The notes beneath the pieces are model-generated. The model was not told the origin of the DNA. It did not search any database and saw only the letters and a program-made list of their open reading frames with translations. DNA of 64,000 nucleotides from Solen grandis (lineage: Eukaryota > Mollusca > Bivalvia > Adapedonta > Solenidae): the NCBI GenBank assembly GCA_021229015.1, contig CM037787.1, forward strand, positions 39,813,037 through 39,877,036, in the 5' to 3' direction. A program made the position numbers and the translations under genes. Below, in pieces: positions 1 to 11,334 of the stretch (positions within the stretch are counted from its first letter, which is position 1; each line of letters starts with the position of its first letter).

Positions 1-1011
1 TAAATTGAGTAAACGTATAGTGTTCTCCAAATGAAACATGGCAGTTCATTCTGTCTACGTTATACGATTTTGATGTTTCATGTTTTATAAACACCCATGT
101 TCACTGACGACTCTCAGACACCATTGTAATGTGAAAGAGACTAAGCACGTAGTGCCATGCGATTCTCCTTCATTATGTAAACGAACGCATTGCTAATTAT
201 ATTACTAATTATCAAGTAAAAAATTATTCTTTTTTTGAATAAAATTAAACTTTAAAATTTTAGACCTTTTATTTGAACATTCTACTTTTTACTCATCGTT
301 TCTGAGTCATAAGAAAAATTATTTAAGTTTGTCTGCATTATATAGACGTATTTTTTAAATTTTATTTGTATGCTAAGTACGTCTGAGAGCTACGCCGATA
401 AATCTTTCAAACTGAAAACTTGTATGGCTGCATTGCTTGGGCTTCAGGGTATAACGGAACCACTAGTGGACCTGGCCTGCTTTCAACGATCGCTGTTAAA
501 GATTTTCCTAAACTAAAGATACAAGAAATTCACGACCGACCGTTTCAATGGAAACAACCGGAAATGACACGTGTGTACAAATTGTATCCTCTGTGATAAA
601 CAAATAAATTATAAATTAAATATTCAAATATTCAAGTTAAGGGAAACCTGTATTTGAGATGTTTCGTAAAAATACAGGCAATGAGTAAAGATAATGTGAA
701 TGTGTGTGGAATTGGGCCGTTTGTGGTATCTCAGTCCAGCATCGCCATGCTTCTTTAAGGTAAACAAAGTACGTGTATCCAAGTGGTATAGGAACAAGGT
801 GCCGTGGTTCAGTTGCGGCAGGCATGATTTATGAAGTCTCTTTCAAGAGTTTTAAGTGTGTCCTTATTTTTTTCTGCTCAGTTCCGTGAAATCACAGATT
901 CTTTTCTTTGCTTGCTTGATCAACATATCAGCATCTTTCTCTCAAGCATTCCCTCTAACATTTCCATAATCCCTTACACCTGCAAATTAACTTATTCCCT
1001 TAAAAAATAAA
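1..1011. other. Non-coding flank, nothing recognised
   Basis: AT-rich sequence without a convincing exon, repeat array or RNA gene. A short open stretch on the minus strand at 637-825 has no recognisable domain and no clear splice context. The segment ends at the target duplication of the LTR element. Confidence 0.5.
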
Positions 1012-1016
1012 GAAAG
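1012..1016. repeat. Target-site duplication GAAAG, left copy
   Basis: GAAAG precedes the TG start of the 5' LTR. The same five bases follow the CA end of the 3' LTR at 8311-8315. A 5-bp duplication is typical of Ty3/gypsy integrases. Confidence 0.85.
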
Positions 1017-2357
1017 TGTCAAGAAATTACAGGTAGTTTTGCCCAGTAGTTATCGTCTGCAATAAAGAGCAGAAGTTTAAGCCGGTACACTTTACATTCA
1101 GGTATATTTAGGTGCACGTGATGCACGGGTTTTAAAGTATATTTAGGAGAGATTTTATCGGTGTATTGGTCTTTTCAATACGCTCGCCGGACTGGCAAGA
1201 TGTTCGAGGTGGTTGCAAGACGTGTGAGACGTATGGGGTCTTCAAATTAATATCTACAAGCTGTAAGTTATCTTGTATTGATAGAATTTGTTTTCGTCAA
1301 TATTGGCATGAAATTCTGACGATTTTTGACATTAATGCTCTTCAAAATATGTGTATTTTCGCCGAAAATGTAACGACATCTTTGCAAGTAGGGAATTTCG
1401 TTATGTTTTAGGTGGCTTTTAGGGAATGACAAATTCCAGAAACTTTGCGGCCGGGTGTAGCTAGCCATGTATAGTTCTAAAGACAGTCTCTGATGTATGA
1501 GCGATGTCGTGAGATGGTGCCGCGTGCGTTACTACCTATGGGGGACGTGACCTTTGAAGACAAAATGCACGATGTCTGAGATTTTATAGCGCCTTGGTGG
1601 CTTTGTTTAGAAATATGAACTCATGAATAGATAAGACTTTAACACGTGTAACTTGTTCATTAAGCCTGTGTGGCTGACATTTTTGCTGTGTGCTTAAGTT
1701 CGTTGTTGCTGAGTGCTATTGTCTTGTAAGCCTGTGTGGCTGAATTTTGCTTTGTGCTTTAGTCCGTTATCGCGCGTGTTATTGTCTTGTAAGCCTGTGT
1801 GGCTGATTCTGCTGTGTGCCATTGTCCAATAAGCCTGTGTGGCTGATTCTGCTGTGTGCCATTGTCCAATAAGCCTGTGTGGCTGATTCTGCTGTGTGCC
1901 ATTGTCCAATAAGCCTGTGTGGTTGCTTGTGTGGCTGGTATTACTAGCATATTTATGTAATCGTGAATATTACAGTAATTAACCTGTGTAGTCAAATATG
2001 TACGATACAGTATTCATATCGTGCTGAGTGAGTAATGGACTTAGTTGTCAGTTTAAGTATGTTTATTTCGTATGTGATGTATTAACATACTCGTATTATA
2101 CGCATGGATATTTATTGAATAGTACTTTTAGAATATAGTTACTTACATACTTTCTGGAAGAATTGTTAAAGTTTTTATATTAATACTGTGTAATTTAACA
2201 GCCTATTGAAAGGTTATGTGCATTTCATTATTTTGTGTGTATATATGTAAACATATTTTAATTAAATATTGTATATTTGTAAACAGCCTCATTGTTATAT
2301 ACCTATCATAATCAAAGAACAGGGAATCACATTAATGAGTAATTATTAATCGTGACA
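1017..2357 (+). repeat. 5' LTR (about 1341 bp)
   Basis: It matches 6976-8310 along its whole length with only scattered differences. It holds a minisatellite built on the word AAGCCTGTGTGGCTG. Three near-identical 40-bp units lie at 1791-1910, with more diverged units upstream. The other LTR has two full units and one altered unit. A block near 2134-2202 also differs strongly from its counterpart at 8092-8142. The LTR would carry the promoter and the polyadenylation signal, but I could not place them precisely. Confidence 0.92.
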
Positions 2358-2359
2358 AA

Positions 2360-2376
2360 TGGGGGCTCGTCCGGGA
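2360..2376 (+). other. Primer binding site, tRNA-Pro type
   Basis: TGGGGGCTCGTCCGGGA starts two bases after the 5' LTR. It is complementary to the 3' end of tRNA-Pro, including the CCA tail, and equals the first 17 bases of the proline primer site known from murine leukaemia-type retroviruses; base 18 differs (G instead of T). Reverse transcription of the element would start here. Confidence 0.85.
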
Positions 2377-2474
2377 GGGATAGGTTCATTTTTATATATA
2401 TATTGGAAATGTAACAACGAGACTGTAATGCTATACTCATGTGAAATCTTATTGTAAATTGTTAAGAGAACAAT

Positions 2475-5141
2475 ATGGAGAGATTTTTGGAGATTGGTAA
2501 AAGTGTTGGCTTAGATGGTAAAGAGTTATTAGAATTTGCAAGAAATGAAAGTGAGAAAGCTGAGCATAAACAGAAAGAGGAAGTTGCTAGGAGAGAGGCC
2601 ATTGAAAGAGAAGAGAGAAAGGAAGAGAGAGCTGTGAAACGCTTAGAACTAGAGACTGCCCAAAGAGAGAAAGAAATAGAGTTAGAATTAGAAAGACTTA
2701 AGTGTAAGTCGTCTGAAGAAAAATTTAGTGATAGTAAGAGAGAAATGGTAGCTAAATTACCCAAATTGCCTCCCTTTGCTGAGGGTAAGGATAGTATTGA
2801 TGCTTATATGAAGCGTTTTGAAAGGTTTGCTGAAAATGCAGGATGGGATAAGAAACATTGGGCTACCAATCTAAGTGCTTTGTTACAAGGGAAAGCTCTT
2901 GATGTTTATTCTCGGTTATCAGCTTCAGATGCTGTAAATTATGATTTGCTCAAAGAGGCTTTGTTAAAGAGGTTTCAGTTAACAGAGGAAGGGTTCAGAT
3001 TGAAATTCAGAAGTAGTAAGATGGAAGTAGGGGAAACAGCTAAGCAGTATGTAGTTAGATTAGCTGAATATGTAGCTAGGTGGATGGAGTTGTCCAAGGT
3101 AGACATAAGCTTTGAGGGACTCATTGATTTGATATTAAGAGAACAGTTCATGCAATCAGCTAGTAAGAACTTACAAGTATTTTTGAAAGAGAGGAAAGTA
3201 AAGTCAGTTGAAGAAATGGCAGACTTCGCTGATCAGTATATTGAAGCACATGGTCAAAGTTTGGACAGTAGTAGTCTGCAACCCCGGTTTAAACCAATTC
3301 AGAAGAAACTTGGTGATATATCTAATCAAAATCCTGTTCAGCAAAAGGTTGAAAGGATTAGGACTTGCTATATTTGCAAGTCTAGTACGCACCTGGCAAA
3401 TGGGTGTCCCCAAAGGTTCTCAGGTAAATCTGGTGGTTCTGGTTCTGTAAGGGTCGGGGCACTAACTACTAGCAATAGTTCTCAAAGTAATGCCTTTAGA
3501 GGTAGATTTCCATGCGGGCGAAATTTTGTTGGTAGAGGTGGTCTGAGAATAGGTGCCTCGAGAAGTAGCCGGAATGAAGGTAAAAGAGATCAGTCGGATG
3601 AGTCTGAGGCAGGTAGAGACTTAGGGTGTTTTGTTAAGGAAAATAGAGGTTCTGTAGAATTAGATATGAACCAGCAGTTACCAGATTCGTGTTGTAAACA
3701 GAGTGTCCATACTGAAAATATGCCTACAGCTGAAGGTTACATGAATGGTACAAAGGTGATTGTTTTGCGTGATAGTGGATGTTCAAGTGCAGTCGTGAGA
3801 AGAGATTTAGTAGCAAAGGAGTGTTTAACAGGGGATACTCAAAAGTGTGTTTTGATTGATGGAACGATAAGGAGGTTCCCAATTGCCACAGTCTTTGTAG
3901 ATAGTCCTTATTACACTGGTAGTGTTAAGGCGCTTTGCACAGAACAACCTATATATGATTTGGTCCTAGGTAACTTTGATGGTGTCAGAGAACCATATGA
4001 TGTAGATGTAAATTGGAAGAAACGAGTATGCCAGGAGAATGGAACAAGGGCTCAGAGGACGAATGCAAGTAGAAAGACTAGCTCTTTAAAGGTCACTGAT
4101 AGTATAACACATGTAGGAGTCGAGGCGGTGAAGACCGAACAGAAAGCTGACCCAAGCCTTGAGAAAGTTAGAGAGAGAGCAGCTTCTAAAACACAGAAAG
4201 TTTCTAAAACAGGGGCAGTGAGCTACTTCCAGTTCAATAAAGATTTGCTATTTAGATATTTTAAGAGTGACAGAGTTGAGGGTGGCAAATTGTTTAAGCA
4301 ACTTTGTGTACCAGAGAGTTTGCGAGACCAAGTTTTGAAACTGGCTCATGATTCGATCATGGGAGGTCACTTAGGTGTTAGGAAGACCACTGACAAGATT
4401 TTGGCACAATTTTGGTGGCCAGGTATCATTTCAGATGTCAAACGATACTGTAGATCGTGTGACATATGTCAAAAGACATTTCCAAGAGGCAAAGTTAGGA
4501 AGGTCCCTGTTGGTGACATGCCCATTATTGAAACTCCTTTTAGCAGAGTGGCTATTGATCTAGTAGGACCCATTAATCCTCCATCTGAGAGAGGGAATAG
4601 GTATATATTGACCCTCGTAGACTATTCCACTAGGTACCCCGAAGCCACTGCGTTGAAGAACATTGATACGGAGACTGTTGCCGAAGCACTTGTTGATATT
4701 TTCAGTCGGGTGGGGGTTCCGTGTGAAATACTTTCAGACATGGGGACACAGTTCACTTCAGTACTCATGAAAGAGGTCGATAGGTTATTATCAATCAGGC
4801 AATTGACGACTTCGCCATATAATCCCTCCTGCAATGGCCTCGTGGAAAAGTTCAACGGCACGTTGAAAAGTATGCTCAAAAAGGTATGCCATGAACAACC
4901 TAGGTATTGGGATCGATACATATCACCATTGTTGTTTGCTTATCGGGAAGCACCCCAAGCCAGTTTAGGTTTTTCACCATTCGAACTTCTTTACGGGCGT
5001 ACAATTAGGGGACCCTTATGCATTCTTAGAGAGCTGTGGACCAAGGAGATAGAAGCTGATGAAGTTAAGAGTACTTATGAGTATGTAGTAGATCTAAGGA
5101 ATAGGCTTGAGGAAACTTTGGAGTTGGGTAGTGGTAGATAG
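2475..5141 (+). pseudogene. Gag-protease-integrase polyprotein, first part (888 codons)
   Basis: One long open frame. Residues about 20-90 are very rich in Glu, Lys and Arg and look like a coiled coil. Residues about 95-260 form the capsid region; its C-terminal half, about 172-260, resembles a SCAN domain. Residues 298-311 are a CCHC zinc knuckle (C-x2-C-x4-H-x4-C). The aspartic-protease motif DSG is at 433-435. Integrase follows: an HHCC zinc-binding module at about 625-665, then the catalytic triad D695, D755 and E791 (DDx35E spacing). Gag would form the particle, the protease would mature it and integrase would insert the cDNA. The ATG is preceded by the LTR leader and fits the start of Gag. 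An amber stop at 5139-5141 ends the frame inside the C-terminal part of integrase. The same frame stays open behind it, so this looks like a point mutation rather than a domain boundary. Confidence 0.9.
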
Positions 5142-5717
5142 ATACAGAAAAAGTATGCAAACATAGGGAGAAAGGTTAAGTCTTTAGACGTTGGGGACAA
5201 GGTTTTGATTCTATTACCAACGTCTACAAACAAATTACTGATGCACCTTCAAGGGCCATATGAGATTACACAGAAAGTAAGTGACCATGATTACAAGGTG
5301 AAGGTCAAAGGTAAAGAGAAAATATACCATGCAAATCTTCTCAAAAAGTATGTTGAAAGACAAACAAAAGCCCGTTCTAGCCAGAAATCAGAAACTGTTA
5401 AACAGGTAGATGTTGTAGGTGTAGCAGTAGTTGATGAAGAGATAGTGGAAGAGGGTTCTGATGAATTAGTCAGTGGTAGAGAAATGAGAATACACGTACC
5501 TAGTTTACACGCAAAAGAGGGAGTAGACGATGTACGGATCAACCCTGATTTAGATGAAAAGAGACAGGAAGAATTGCGTAGACTTGTAAGAGAGTTTAGT
5601 GATGTATTTACGGATGTACCAGGTGAGACAGATCTTGCAGAACATGAAATAGTTCTTACAAGTAACCGTCAGATCGAAACCCTACCCAATGCCATATGCA
5701 TTAAAAGATTCATTTAA
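5142..5717 (+). pseudogene. Integrase C-terminus and start of reverse transcriptase
   Basis: In the same frame as the preceding gag-pro-int frame and separated from it only by the TAG codon. The early part has the GPYEI and HANLLKKY motifs of the small C-terminal DNA-binding domain of Ty3/gypsy integrases. The later part has the acidic linker leading into RT (a DVFTDVPG-type motif at about 5600-5630). The frame closes at 5717, where the coding signal moves to another frame at about 5690-5717, so there is a frameshift here. Having RT begin right after the integrase tail confirms the Gmr1-like order. Confidence 0.85.
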
Positions 5718-6515
5718 GGCTGACATAGATATGATGTTACAGTTAGGGATAATAGAGCCTGTAGAGTCGCCGTATGCTTCGCCTGTCGTTATTGTGAGAA
5801 AGGGTGATGGTTCGAATAGAGTTTGCATTGATTACAGGAAGTTGAATGCTTTGACCGTTTTTGATTCTGAACCGGTAGGAAACCCAGAAGAAATATTTTC
5901 TAGGTTGTCCCGGCAAATTTTTGTCAAAACTAGATTTGTCAAAGGGGTACTGGCAAATAAAAAAACTGTATTCCGTTCACGGCATTTGTATGTTCAGAAG
6001 GGTTATTTGCTTTCAAACGGATGCCATTCGGACTTGTCAACTCAGGGGCAACGTTTTGTAAAATGATGCGGAAGCTACTGAAGGGGATTGAAGGAGCTGA
6101 AAATTTTGTTGATGATGTTTTGTCGCATGCATGTACGTGGGAAGATCACATTAGGTATTTGAGGACATTGTTGGAGAAGCTTAGGTCTTCACATTTGACT
6201 GCCAGACCTTCAAAATGCATGCTTGGTTTTACAAGTGTTTGTTTTCTTGGACATGTAGTTGGTGAAGGTCATTTGGAACCCAATCCTGATAAGGTCAAGG
6301 TCATTCAAGATTGCAAAAGACCTGTAAATAAGAAACAGGTGCGGTCATTTTTGGGACTTGTCGGGTATTACCGACGGTTTATACCAAACTTTAGTACAGT
6401 TGCATCCGTTTTAACGGATATGGTTAAAAAGGGAGCACCAAATAGAGTTATTTGGTCGGAACAAGCGGAACTTGCATTTCGACGCTCAGGAGAAGCCGAT
6501 TTTGTGTTTGCCTGA
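5689..6515 (+). pseudogene. Reverse transcriptase domain, frame-broken
   Basis: RT palm and fingers in two overlapping frames. 5689-6066 carries PYASPVVIVRKGDG and CIDYRKLN, typical of Ty3/gypsy RT. 6021-6515 carries MPFGLVNSGATF, the catalytic FVDD (6105-6116, in place of YVDD), FLGHVV and the connector LGLVGYYRRFIPNFS. The frame changes between about 5920 and 6030, exactly where a catalytic-aspartate segment is normally found, and that segment is scrambled. The product is therefore expected to be non-functional. Confidence 0.85.
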
Positions 6516-6894
6516 TATTACAAAGAGGTTTATCTTAAGGACAGACGCATCGCAGACGGGAATAGGTGCTGTGCTGATGCAAGAGCATGGTGGAACTAAG
6601 TTTCCGGTGTCATACGCTAGTCGTAAGTTGTTGCCAAGAGAACAGAAATATTCAGTCATTGATAAAGAGGGATTGGCAATTGTGTGGGCCGTTCAGAAAT
6701 TTCAGCAGTATATTTTAGGTTCAGATTTCATTCTTGAAACTGATCACTGTCCACTTACGTACCTGAATCAAGCAAAGCTGTCAAATCCTCGAGTAATGAG
6801 ATGGACATTATCTCTACAACCGTATAGGTTTACTGTTCATGCGATCAGGGGATCAGATAACATTGGTGCTGATTTTTTGAGTCGTTTATGTTGA
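6472..6894 (+). pseudogene. RNase H domain, end of pol
   Basis: Read in a different frame from the FVDD part of RT, so there is a third frame change at about 6472-6515. It contains the ordered RNase H carboxylates in LRTDAS, IDKEGLA, ETDHCPL and NIGADFLSR, and the typical VSYASRKL and REQKYSV motifs. The domain would remove the RNA strand of the hybrid. It ends in a stop shortly before the 3' LTR, and no integrase follows, because that domain lies upstream of RT in this element. Confidence 0.85.
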
Positions 6895-6963
6895 GTTGCA
6901 TTGATGTTTGGTTTTGTACATAATTTCTTGTATTTTGAGTGAAAATTTATGATTTTCATCTTG

Positions 6964-6975
6964 AGTGGGGGGATA
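6964..6975 (+). other. Polypurine tract
   Basis: AGTGGGGGGATA directly precedes the TG start of the 3' LTR. This is the position and composition of the plus-strand primer in LTR elements. Confidence 0.7.
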
Positions 6976-8310
6976 TGTCAAGAAATTACAGGTAGTTTTG
7001 CCCAGTAGTTATCGTCTGCAATAAAGAGCAGAAGTTTAAGCCGGTACCTTTATTCGGTAATTTAGGTGCACGTGATGCACGGGTTTTAAAGTATATTTAA
7101 GAGAGATTTTATCGGTGTATTGGTCTTTTCAATACGCTCGCCGGACTGGCAAGATGTTCGAGGTGGTTGCAAGACGTGTGAGACGTATGGGGTCTTCAAA
7201 TTAATATCTACAAGCTGTAAGTTATCTTGTATTGATAGAATTTGTTTTCGTCAATATTGGCATGAAATTCTGACGATTTTTGACATTAATGCTCTTCAAA
7301 ATATGTGTATTTTTGCCGAAAATGTAACGACATCTTTGCAAGTAGGGAATTTCGTTATGTTTTAGGTGGCTTTTAGGGAATGACAAATTCCAGAAACTTT
7401 GCGGCCGGGTGTAGCTAGCCATGTATAGTTCTAAAGACAGTCTCTGATGTATGAGCGATGTCGTGAGATGGTGCCGCGTGCGTTACTACCTATGGGGGAC
7501 GTGACCTTTGAAGACAAAATGCACGATGTCTGAGATTTTATAGCGCCTTGGTGGCTTTGTTTAGAAATATGAACTCATGAATAGATAAGACTTTAACACG
7601 TGTAACTTGTTCATTAAGCCTGTGTGGCTGACATTTTTGCTGTGTGCTTAAGTTCGTTGTTGCTGAGTGCTATTGTCTTGTAAGCCTGTGTGGCTGAATT
7701 TTGCTTTGTGCTTTAGTCCGTTATCGCCGCGTGTTATTGTCTTGTAAGCCTGTGTGGCTGATTCTGCTGTGTGCCATTGTCCAATAAGCCTGTGTGGCTG
7801 ATTCTGCTGTGTGCCATTGTCCAATAAGCCTGTGTGGCTGATTTGCTGTGTGCCAGGATATTGCTGTGTGATATAGACTAATAAGCCTGTGTGGCTGGTA
7901 TTACTAGCATATTTATGTAATCGTGAATATTACAGTAATTAACCTGTGTAGTCAAATATGTACGATACAGTATTCATATCGTGCTGAGTGAGTAATGGAC
8001 TTAGTTGTCAGTTTAAGTATGTTTATTTCGTATGTGATGTATTAACATACTCGTATTATACGCATGGATATTTATTGAATAGTACTTTTAGAATATATTT
8101 TTTTTTAAAGTTCGTTTACATGCGTAGAGAGTATATTAATCTGTAATTTAACAGCCTATTGAAAGGTTATGTGCATTTCATTATTTTGTGTGTATATATG
8201 TAAACATATTTTAATTAAATATTGTATATTTGTAAACAGCCTCATTGTTATATACCTATCATAATCAAAGAACAGGGAATCACATTAATGAGTAATTATT
8301 AATCGTGACA
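6976..8310 (+). repeat. 3' LTR (about 1335 bp)
   Basis: Near-identical to 1017-2357, same TG...CA ends. Differences include a shorter version of the 40-bp minisatellite, a changed stretch after it (7840-7880) and a substituted block at 8092-8142. It is followed by the GAAAG duplication at 8311-8315. Confidence 0.92.
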
Positions 8311-8315
8311 GAAAG

Positions 8316-8651
8316 AAATAAGAAAAAATATAATAAAACACACATACACGCAAAAGAGTGAGTGCTTGGAACATGGATCGGTCACCTGGTCCTTAGATAC
8401 TGTCAGGAGAACATGAAAAAGAAGCCGTTTATGATATAGATGATTGCTATACGTATGACAAATGTATAACAAAACTAATTTTGAGGTAAGGTGCCATGAA
8501 TGTTTTTGAAGCACGACTTAAATAAATCAAAGCCATTTCAGAATAGTTTAATAACATGTGCATGCATCCTTTAGAAACAGCGAATCTAAATATTTCCACT
8601 AGGCAATGATACACGCCATTTTGCAAATAATCACCAGCTGTATGTCGTTGG
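8316..8651. other. Spacer, nothing recognised
   Basis: A-rich sequence between the LTR element and the 21-bp array. No gene, RNA or element recognised. Confidence 0.5.
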
Positions 8652-10270
8652 GTCAGGGACTCTATATATTCTATCAGGGACTCTATATATTATATCAGGG
8701 ACACTATATATTCTATCAGGGACACTATATATTATATCAGGGACACTATATATTCTATCAGGGACTCTATATATTATATCAGGGACACTATATATTATAT
8801 CAGGGACACTATATATTATAACAGGGACACTATATATTATATCAGGGACTCTATATATTATAACAGGGACACTATATATTATATCAGGGACTCTATATAT
8901 TCTATCAGGGACTCTATATATTATATCAGGGACACTATATATTCTATCAGGGACACTATATATTATAACAGGGACACTATATATTCTATCAGAGACTCTA
9001 TATATTATATCAGGGACACTATATATTCTATCAGGGACACTATATATTATAACAGGGACACTATATATTATATCAGGGACTCTATATATTATAACAGGGA
9101 CACTATATATTCTATCAGGGACACTATATATTATAACAGGGACACTATATATTATATCAGGGACTCTATATATTATAACAGGGACACTATATATTCTATC
9201 AGGGACACTATATATTATAACAGGGACACTATATATTCTATCAGGGACACTATATATTATAACAGGGACACTATATATTCTATCAGGGACACTATATATT
9301 ATAACAGGGACACTATATATTATATCAGGGACTCTATATATTATATCAGGTACTCTAAATATTATATCAGGGACTCTATATATTATATCAGGGACACTAT
9401 ATATTCTATCAGGGACACTATATATTATAACAGGGACACTATATATTCTATCAGGGACACTATATATTATATAAGGGACTCTATATATTATAACAGGGAC
9501 ACTATATTATAACAGGGACACTATATATTATATCAGGGACTCTATATATTATAACAGGGACACTATATATTATAACAGGGACTCTATATATTATAACAGG
9601 GACTCTATATATTATAACAGGGACTCTATATATTCTATCAGGGACTCTATATATTATAACAGGGACACTATATTATAACAGGGACACTATATATTATATC
9701 AGGGACTCTATATATTATATCAGGTACTCTATATATTATATCAGGGACTCTATATATTATAACAGGGACTCTATATATTATAACAGGGACACTATATATT
9801 ATATCAGGGACACTATATATTATATCAGGGACACTCTATATATTATATCAGGGACACTATATATTATATCAGGTACTCTATATATTATATCAGGGACACT
9901 CTATATTATAACAGGGACACTATATATTATATCAGGGACTCTATATATTCTATCAGGGACTCTATATATTATAACAGGGACACTATATATTATAACAGGG
10001 ACACTATATATTATATCAGGAACTCTATATATTATGTCAGGTACTCTATATATTATATCAGGTACTCTATATATTATATCAGGGACACTATATATTATAA
10101 CAGGGACACTATATATTATATCAGGGACTCTATATATTATGTCAGGTACTCTATATATTATATCAGGTACTCTATATATTATATCAGGGACTCTATATAT
10201 TATAACAGGTACTCTATATATTATATCAGGGACTCTATATATTATATATGGGACTCTATATATCATATAG
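8652..10270. repeat. 21-bp minisatellite array (about 77 units)
   Basis: The unit ATCAGGGACWCTATATATTMT is repeated for 1.6 kb with a few variants: CAC or CTC after GGGA, TCT or TAT or TAA at the junction, and AGGTACTCT units towards the right end. A handful of units are two bases shorter or longer. Because 21 is a multiple of three, parts read open on both strands as seven-residue repeats. These are by-products of the period, not genes. Confidence 0.95.
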
Positions 10271-11334
10271 AATCCCTGTTTGGTGTGGCAGATCGGGCCT
10301 GGGGCCGTCATTTAGATATGTCCGATACGGCCATGTGTATAATGTTTGTGTGTTTTACCCCTTCACAGCATACTGTATTATGTATCATGAAACTTCGATT
10401 TTACTGATTTTTTAAAGTTGACACTATCGTCTCTATGGAATTAAATATCTTAATATTTTAAGGTCACAAAACATTCCATTTAACCTTTTTTTCTGAGCCT
10501 TAATGAATCGAGTTGTTTGCAAGGTCCGTAAACCAAGTTCTTAAACCCATGGACAAGCAGTTTAGGGAGAAGTTATCAGATACCCATTCAACTGGTGTTA
10601 TCGATAGAAAGAAGACATAAGTAATTTGAATCTTGCTTTTTTCTTCTGTTTTTATTCTTTTTTTACACCAATTAATATAAGTAATTGATGCAAAAAGTGC
10701 TGTTGTTGTTGTTTTTCAATTATACTACACAGTTTTATTTTACAATAATAATGGTGGTTGCTTTTTTTCATAAATCGGCTCCATGGTCAAATTTTAAATG
10801 TATTCCATACTGACGCCGCGGCGTCAACATGGAGAATAATCAGTCAGAAAGACGAGCTGATTAATCGACTTTTTTTCGGACTGATTCCCACTACTACGTA
10901 CCGGTATATCACATTTGGGGCTCTTCCGGGATTAATCGTCCAAATGTTAGGTGTGGTATCATGTCATTTGTTAACGTCTTGAAAACCAATGTGAGGCAGC
11001 ATTATGTCTCATTCTGACAATATCGCCAAATGACAGAAAAACCGTCACTCGGACATTGGACCCAAACTATTTGATCTATCTTTTTTTTCTTTAGTTTTGA
11101 ACTTAACCAACGCATGTATACAAACATGTTCAACACAAAAGCAAGAGTTATCCATCTTGTCACAGCAACTTGTTCTAAATCAAATTTCTTACTATATACT
11201 AAACAAAACTAAATTCAATGACTTTTCAATTCTATCATTGTCCAGTGAATGAAACAGGATGTAAATTTTAAGCGGAATAATAATGATCAAACATCAGTAT
11301 CAGTAGGTAGGTTCACGTTGCTGATCAGATCAAA
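10271..11334. other. Spacer, no gene recognised
   Basis: AT-rich. It holds a short palindrome (GACGCCGCGGCGTC, 10812-10825) inside a 74-codon open stretch at 10758-10982 that has no domain I recognise. Confidence 0.45.

Larger units (their letters stand above)
1017..8310 (+). mobile_element. Gmr1-like Ty3/gypsy LTR retrotransposon, near full length
   Basis: A 7.3-kb element bounded by two long LTRs that begin TGTCA and end TGACA. The 5-bp sequence GAAAG occurs directly before it (1012-1016) and directly after it (8311-8315), as expected for a target-site duplication. Inside, in order, are a tRNA-Pro-type primer site, Gag with a zinc knuckle, an aspartic protease, integrase, reverse transcriptase and RNase H, then a G-rich tract before the 3' LTR. 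Integrase upstream of RT is the reverse of the usual Ty3/gypsy order and is the hallmark of the Gmr1-like group first described from cod and other deuterostomes. One in-frame stop and at least three frame changes in pol indicate a defective copy. The clear target duplication and the similar LTRs indicate a fairly recent insertion. Confidence 0.92.

Noticed and set aside
1166..1411. 81-codon frame inside the LTR, repeated at 7120-7365
   Set aside because: It is identical in both LTRs because the LTRs are copies. No domain, and LTRs normally do not encode proteins.
2462..2764. 100-codon minus-strand frame under gag
   Set aside because: Shadow of the purine-rich, charged N-terminal part of Gag.
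9901..10311. Long open frames on both strands (seven-residue YIIYRVP-type repeats)
   Set aside because: Direct product of the 21-bp period without stops. Both strands are open and there is no gene context.
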